From: Ornithinicoccus sp045032955
GTDB lineage: Bacteria > Actinomycetota > Actinomycetes > Actinomycetales > Dermatophilaceae
Assembly (NCBI RefSeq): GCF_045032955.1
Contig: NZ_JBJFZU010000003.1
Span: 310,001 to 374,000 of the forward strand
Length of the DNA stretch: 64,000 bases
Reading direction: 5' to 3'
In this document: one piece after another, positions 60,593 to 64,000 of the stretch
Layout of the letters: every line of letters starts with the position of its first letter
How positions within the stretch are numbered: position 1 is the stretch's first letter
The notes under the pieces: generated by a model
What the model was told of the DNA's origin: nothing
Database searches by the model: none
The model's input: the letters and a program-made list of their open reading frames with translations, nothing else
Program-made: the position numbers and the translations under genes

Positions 60593-61454
60593 GGCGACCT
60601 CCAAAGAACCCGTGCGGGCGGAAGACGAGGGTGGCGAAGAGCACCACGTAGAAGATGGTCTGTGCCCAGGTCGTGCCCATCGGGATCTGCAGCAGCGACT
60701 GGCTGACGCCGAGGATCATCGCCGCGGCGGCGGCACCCGGGATGCTGCCCAGGCCGCCGACCACGATGATGGCCATCAGCGGGCCGATCCAGTGCCAGTG
60801 CAGCGAGGGGTAGATGGTGGCGTCCAGGGCCAGTGCCGTGCCGCCGATGGCGGCGGTGGCCAGGCCGACCCCGAACCCGTAGCCGGCGACCTTGCGGGTG
60901 TCGATCCCGACCAGCTCGGCGGCCTCCTTGTTCTGGATCGTGGCCCGCAGGGCCTGCCCGAAGCGGGTCTTCTTGAGGACCAGGTAGAGGACCGTCAGCG
61001 ACACCGCGGCGAGCACGAAGGCGATCAGCTTGACGACCGCGATCTGGGCACCGAAGAACTCGAGGCTCGAGCCCGAGTAGGGCAGCTGGATGCGCCGCTG
61101 GGTGCCGGTGAAGACGAAGCCGATCGTGCCCTCGATGGTCAGCGCCACCGCGAAGGTGAGCAGCACCGACATCATCGTCAGGGTGGCCGGCTTCAACCGG
61201 GAGAGCAGCACCCGCTGCATCAGCACGCCCAGCACGAAGAACAGCGGGACGGTGCCGATCAGCGAGACCAGCGGGTCGATGCCCGTGGTCGAGGTGAACC
61301 ACCACGCCAGGTAGGCGGCGAGGATGAGGAACGCCGAGTGGGCGATCATCACCACCCGCATGACCCCGAAGTACAGGGTGAGACCGGAGGCGAGCAGCGC
61401 GTACAGCCCGCCGAGCAGGATGCCGAGGATGAGGCTCTGGAGGAGGAGCGCCAT
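60576..61454 (-). CDS. LivH-like branched-chain-type ABC permease
   Basis: 292 residues with about eight spans; ATG 61454 overlaps the substrate-binding-protein stop by 4 nt. Marks: GGLYALLASGLTLYFGVMRVV, TRFGQALRATIQNKEAAELVG (EAA loop), GLGSIPGAAAAAMILG. Second channel subunit. Substrate is set by the binding protein, not this gene. Confidence 0.9.
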   Translation of the reverse strand: MALLLQSLILGILLGGLYALLASGLTLYFGVMRVVMIAHSAFLILAAYLAWWFTSTTGIDPLVSLIGTVPLFFVLGVLMQRVLLSRLKPATLTMMSVLLTFAVALTIEGTIGFVFTGTQRRIQLPYSGSSLEFFGAQIAVVKLIAFVLAAVSLTVLYLVLKKTRFGQALRATIQNKEAAELVGIDTRKVAGYGFGVGLATAAIGGTALALDATIYPSLHWHWIGPLMAIIVVGGLGSIPGAAAAAMILGVSQSLLQIPMGTTWAQTIFYVVLFATLVFRPHGFFGGRLAQRF

Positions 61455-62701
61455 CACCACTCCGGCTTGGGGAAGATCAGGTCAGCCTCGGCGGCCTCCT
61501 CGGGCAGCACGATCTGGATCTCCCCGTCGACGTACTGCTGGACCAGGTGGGCACCCTGCGGGCGGCCCTCCGCGTCCCAGGTCAGCGGACCGACGACCGT
61601 CTGCACCTCGTTGTCGCGCAGCCAGTCGATGAGCTGCTGCTGGCACTCCGGGCTCGGGTCGGCGCAGCCGACACCCTCGACCGCGGCGGCGACGACCTGA
61701 CCGGTGGTCCAGGCGTTGGCCTCGTCCTCGTTCGGCTCGGAGCCGTTCTCCTCGGTGAAGTACTCCACGAACTCCTGCGTGGTCTCGTACGTCGCCTCGG
61801 GGGTGAACCCGGTCGGGGCCATGATGCCCTCGGTCTGGTCACCGATCGCGGCGGCGAACTCGGGGTTGGTGGGCGCCGTGGAGAAGGCCGCCATGTCCGG
61901 CTGGTAGTCCAGCTGCTGCAGCGAGATGATCAGGTTGACCGCGTCCTGGTACTGCGAGCCGCCGACCACGATGTCCGCGTCGCTGGAGGCGATCTTGGCG
62001 GCGATCGAGGAGAAGTCGGTGGTGTTCGGCGGGTAGACCTCGTCCACCACGGTCTCGACGCCCATCTCCTCGAGCCGGGCCTTCAGGCCGTAGGCCGTGC
62101 CCTGGGCGAAGGGGTCGTCCATCGCCGCGAAGGCGGCCGTCTCCGGGCGCTCGCCCTCGGGCATCGCCTCGATGTAGTCGGCCAGGTAGTTGTAGTGGTC
62201 CTCGGCGACCGCAGGGGCCGCGTAGAAGAGGTTGGTGAAGCCCTGGGTGAAGACCTCCTCGGCCGCGCCCGCGGGCTCGACGAAGAGGAAGCCGTAGTCC
62301 AGCGCGACCTGCGCGGCGGGCACCACCAGACGGGTGGAGAACGGACCGAAGACGAGGTCCACGCCGTCCTGGTTGATGAGCTTCTCGTAGTCGGAGGCGA
62401 CCCGGTCCGCGTTGGACTGGTCGTCCAGGATGGTCAGCTCGACCTGGCGGTCCAGCAGGCCGCCGTTCTCGTTCACGTAGGCGGCCCAGGCCTCGTAGCC
62501 GCGCTGCACGCCCTTGCCAGGCTCGGAGAAGTCTCCGGTCAGCGGCAGCGAGATGCCGATCTGGATGGGTCCGTCCTCCTCCTCGCCGGAGGCCCCTGAG
62601 CCGTCACCTCCCGCGGACGGATCATCGATCCCACAGCCCGTGACCGTGAGACCTACGACTGCGGTCGTGGCGACCGCCCATCGGCGAATGCTTGTTGTCA
62701 T
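61454..62701 (-). CDS. Liv-type substrate-binding lipoprotein (Peripla_BP_6)
   Basis: 415 residues, ATG at 62701 with GAGGAGCGAGG upstream. Lipoprotein signal peptide with lipobox VTGCG (Cys ~23), then an Asp/Glu/Ser/Gly linker. Type I fold: IQIGISLPLTGDFSEPGKG (opening strand and ligand loop), GGLLDRQVELTILDDQSNADRV, VFGPFSTRLVVPAAQ. Liv-type proteins usually bind amino acids or amides, but sugar-isomerase, Gfo/Idh and DUF993 genes downstream and LacI control upstream suggest a polyol, sugar acid or aminated sugar. First gene of the operon. Confidence 0.9.
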   Translation of the reverse strand: MTTSIRRWAVATTAVVGLTVTGCGIDDPSAGGDGSGASGEEEDGPIQIGISLPLTGDFSEPGKGVQRGYEAWAAYVNENGGLLDRQVELTILDDQSNADRVASDYEKLINQDGVDLVFGPFSTRLVVPAAQVALDYGFLFVEPAGAAEEVFTQGFTNLFYAAPAVAEDHYNYLADYIEAMPEGERPETAAFAAMDDPFAQGTAYGLKARLEEMGVETVVDEVYPPNTTDFSSIAAKIASSDADIVVGGSQYQDAVNLIISLQQLDYQPDMAAFSTAPTNPEFAAAIGDQTEGIMAPTGFTPEATYETTQEFVEYFTEENGSEPNEDEANAWTTGQVVAAAVEGVGCADPSPECQQQLIDWLRDNEVQTVVGPLTWDAEGRPQGAHLVQQYVDGEIQIVLPEEAAEADLIFPKPEW

Positions 62702-62722
62702 GACCCTCGCTCCTCGTTGAAC

Positions 62723-62746
62723 GTAAGCGTTTGCGTAACCGCTTCC
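62723..62746. promoter_or_regulatory. Two abutting LacI-family operators
   Basis: GTAAGCGTTTGC (62723-62734) and GTAACCGCTTCC (62735-62746) follow each other without a gap. Read on the minus strand each matches GnAAnCGnTTnC, the LacI-family half-palindromic consensus. They lie 21 bp before the binding-protein start and 61 bp before the LacI start, so one repressor could control both directions. Confidence 0.82.
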
Positions 62747-62807
62747 GTAGACAATAGGTGCTGACCTAGGATGAGGCAAGAGCCGAGCAACGATGCGGGG
62801 AGAATTC

Positions 62808-63860
62808 ATGGTGAGCACGCGCAGCCCGCGCCTCAAGGACGTGGCGCAGGAAGCCGGGATCTCGATCGCGACCGCCTCACGGGCGATGTCCGGGTCGCCC
62901 GGGGTGAGCGCACAGCTCGCGAAGCGGGTGCGCCAGATCGCCACCGACCTCGGGTATGTCGCGAACGTGCACGCCCGGTCGCTGGCCGGCAGCCCGAGCT
63001 CGGTGGTGGGCCTGGTGGTGCACGAGATCGGGGACCCCTACTTCTCCGAGATCGCCAGCGGGGTGCTCAGCGTGGCCGGTGCCCGGGGGCTGACCGTGCA
63101 GATCTGCCACAGCGGGCGCGACCCCGAGGCCGAGCTGGCACAGATCCAGATGCTGATGGCCAACCGGGTGGGCGCCATCATCGTCGCCGGCTCCGGCTTC
63201 GTGGACCCCTCGCAGGAGTCCGGGGTGGCGCTGGCCCTGCAGCGTTTCCAGGAGAACGGCGGCCGGGTGGCCGTCATCGGCCGGCACCCGTTGCGGGCCG
63301 ACACCGTCCAGCCGGACAACATCGAGGGCGGGGAGACCATCACCGCCCACCTGCTGGGCCTCGGGCACCGGCGGATCGGCGTGGTCACCGGCTCCCGCGA
63401 GCTGACGACGGTGGCGGACCGGTTGGTGGGGATCGGCAGGGCCCTGCAGCGGGCCGGGTTGTCGCTGGAGACCACGCCGCTGGTCGAGGCCCCGTTCACC
63501 CGGGAGGGCGGCAAGGAGGCGATCGCCCGGCTGCTCGAGGAGGCGCCGGACCTGAGCGCGGTGATCGCGATGAACGACGACATGGCGATCGGTGCGCTCT
63601 CGGTCCTGCGCGCCCGCGGGGTCGTCGTCCCGGACGAGATCTCGGTCACCGGCTTCGACGACGTGGCGGTCGCCGGCGACCTGGCGCCCAGCCTGACCAC
63701 GATCCGGCTGCCGATGGCCGAGATGGGGCGCCAGGCGCTGCAGCTCGCGCTGGCGCCGCCGGCCACCCGTCGGCGGCGGCGCCGGGCCGCGCACGAGCTG
63801 GTGGTCCGGGACTCGACCGCTCCGCCGCGGGCTGGCGGCGCACTACGCTCACCCGCATGA
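62808..63860 (+). CDS. LacI family transcriptional regulator
   Basis: 350 residues from ATG 62808, which has GGGGAG five bases ahead; an earlier in-frame ATG at 62793 lacks this. Helix-turn-helix and hinge: RLKDVAQEAGISIATASRAMSG and LGYVANVHARSLAG. Effector domain: VVGLVVHEIGDPYFSEIASG, PDNIEGGETITAHLLGLGHRRIGV, ISVTGFDDVAVAGDLAPSLT. Divergent from the Liv operon and adjacent to two LacI boxes, so it is the likely sugar-responsive repressor. Overlaps the DUF2200 gene by 4 nt. Confidence 0.92.
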   Translation: MVSTRSPRLKDVAQEAGISIATASRAMSGSPGVSAQLAKRVRQIATDLGYVANVHARSLAGSPSSVVGLVVHEIGDPYFSEIASGVLSVAGARGLTVQICHSGRDPEAELAQIQMLMANRVGAIIVAGSGFVDPSQESGVALALQRFQENGGRVAVIGRHPLRADTVQPDNIEGGETITAHLLGLGHRRIGVVTGSRELTTVADRLVGIGRALQRAGLSLETTPLVEAPFTREGGKEAIARLLEEAPDLSAVIAMNDDMAIGALSVLRARGVVVPDEISVTGFDDVAVAGDLAPSLTTIRLPMAEMGRQALQLALAPPATRRRRRRAAHELVVRDSTAPPRAGGALRSPA

Positions 63861-64000
63861 GCCGGATCTTCACCGCCAGCGTCGCCTCGGTCTACCCGCA
63901 CTACGTCACCAAGCTGGAGCGCAAGGGGCGCACCAAGGACGAGCTGCACCAGGTGATCGAGTGGCTGACCGGCGTCGACGAGGCCGAGCTGTCCCGGCAC
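63857..64000 (+). CDS. DUF2200 family protein (3' end outside window)
   Basis: 48 residues visible: MSRIFTASVASVYPHYVTKL, then ERKGRTKDELHQVIEWLTGV. These match the start of DUF2200 proteins (VYPxY, ERKGR and the xxxIxWLTGxD pattern), a small family of unknown function. ATG overlaps the LacI stop by 4 nt, suggesting coupling, though such proteins are usually not pathway-linked. Confidence 0.82.
   Translation, partial: MSRIFTASVASVYPHYVTKLERKGRTKDELHQVIEWLTGVDEAELSRH

Noticed and set aside
1..64000. CRISPR array
   Set aside because: No regularly spaced repeats of CRISPR size or cas genes; the repeats at 3943 and 48987 are too short and not spaced by unique spacers.
1..64000. tRNA or rRNA genes
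   Set aside because: No cloverleaf with the T-loop signature or rRNA-like conserved segments was seen, including beside the integrase remnant.

Overview
The window is high-GC DNA (about 70% G+C by eye) with GTG/TTG starts, dense 4-nt ATGA/GTGA gene overlaps, DUF222-HNH, DUF3618, DUF2231 and SHOCT-type genes. This points to an actinobacterium, probably a member of the Intrasporangiaceae/Ornithinimicrobiaceae type; the genus is inferred, not proven. No rRNA, tRNA, CRISPR array or intact insertion sequence was seen.

Layout. (1) 1-2.9 kb: acyl-CoA synthetase (cut by the window edge), a tandem DUF296/PPC protein and an SDR in one overlapping operon. (2) 2.9-18 kb: mostly housekeeping and metabolic genes. 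They include a zinc alcohol dehydrogenase preceded by an array of CACCGCGGTG palindromes, and a TerC gene whose leader looks like a yybP-ykoY manganese riboswitch. A three-gene envelope operon follows (DUF3618, holin-like, LEA-like), then a ThDP enzyme coupled to a cyclase-family hydrolase. (3) 18.1-18.7 kb: a mazEF-type toxin-antitoxin pair with a palindromic operator at the antitoxin start.

(4) 18.8-37.4 kb is the accessory, probably defensive, region. It holds a DUF222-HNH endonuclease, a helicase IV-like protein coupled to a NERD nuclease, and a DUF2075 nuclease/ATPase. Next come a PIN-like protein and a very large Cys-rich/HEAT/PD-(D/E)XK protein whose single reading frame is broken by one in-frame amber codon. 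A tyrosine recombinase pseudogene with three frameshifts and a 1,193-residue SIR2-like (DUF4020-type) protein follow. The PIN/HEAT-nuclease pair is the best candidate for an undescribed system.

(5) 37.4-43.6 kb: catabolic genes. A ring-cleaving dioxygenase, esterase and maleylacetate reductase form a hydroquinone-type operon, transcribed divergently from an FCD/GntR regulator whose intergenic region carries a perfect TNGTNNNACNA operator. An N5-(carboxyethyl)ornithine synthase-like gene lies beside it. (6) 43.6-49 kb: a frameshifted Fic pseudogene, an SNase/excalibur protein, an M23 peptidase with its ArsR-like regulator, and a MetX-like hydrolase. (7) 49-52.5 kb: remnants of a contractile injection system, namely a complete tail sheath fused in frame to a piece of the CIS AAA+ ATPase and a gpD-like protein lacking its middle. 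A Pcs-like phosphatidyltransferase and a PH/SHOCT protein sit between them.

(8) 54.7-63.9 kb: an eight-gene operon with 4-nt overlaps at most joints. It encodes a Liv-type ABC transporter followed by Gfo/Idh dehydrogenase, DUF993 and sugar-isomerase genes, apparently controlled by a divergent LacI regulator through two abutting LacI boxes. A DUF2200 gene is cut by the right edge. Two related 64-bp perfect or near-perfect palindromic elements (46.4 and 54.6 kb) and an over-represented GGCATAC/GTATGCC heptamer run through the background genome.
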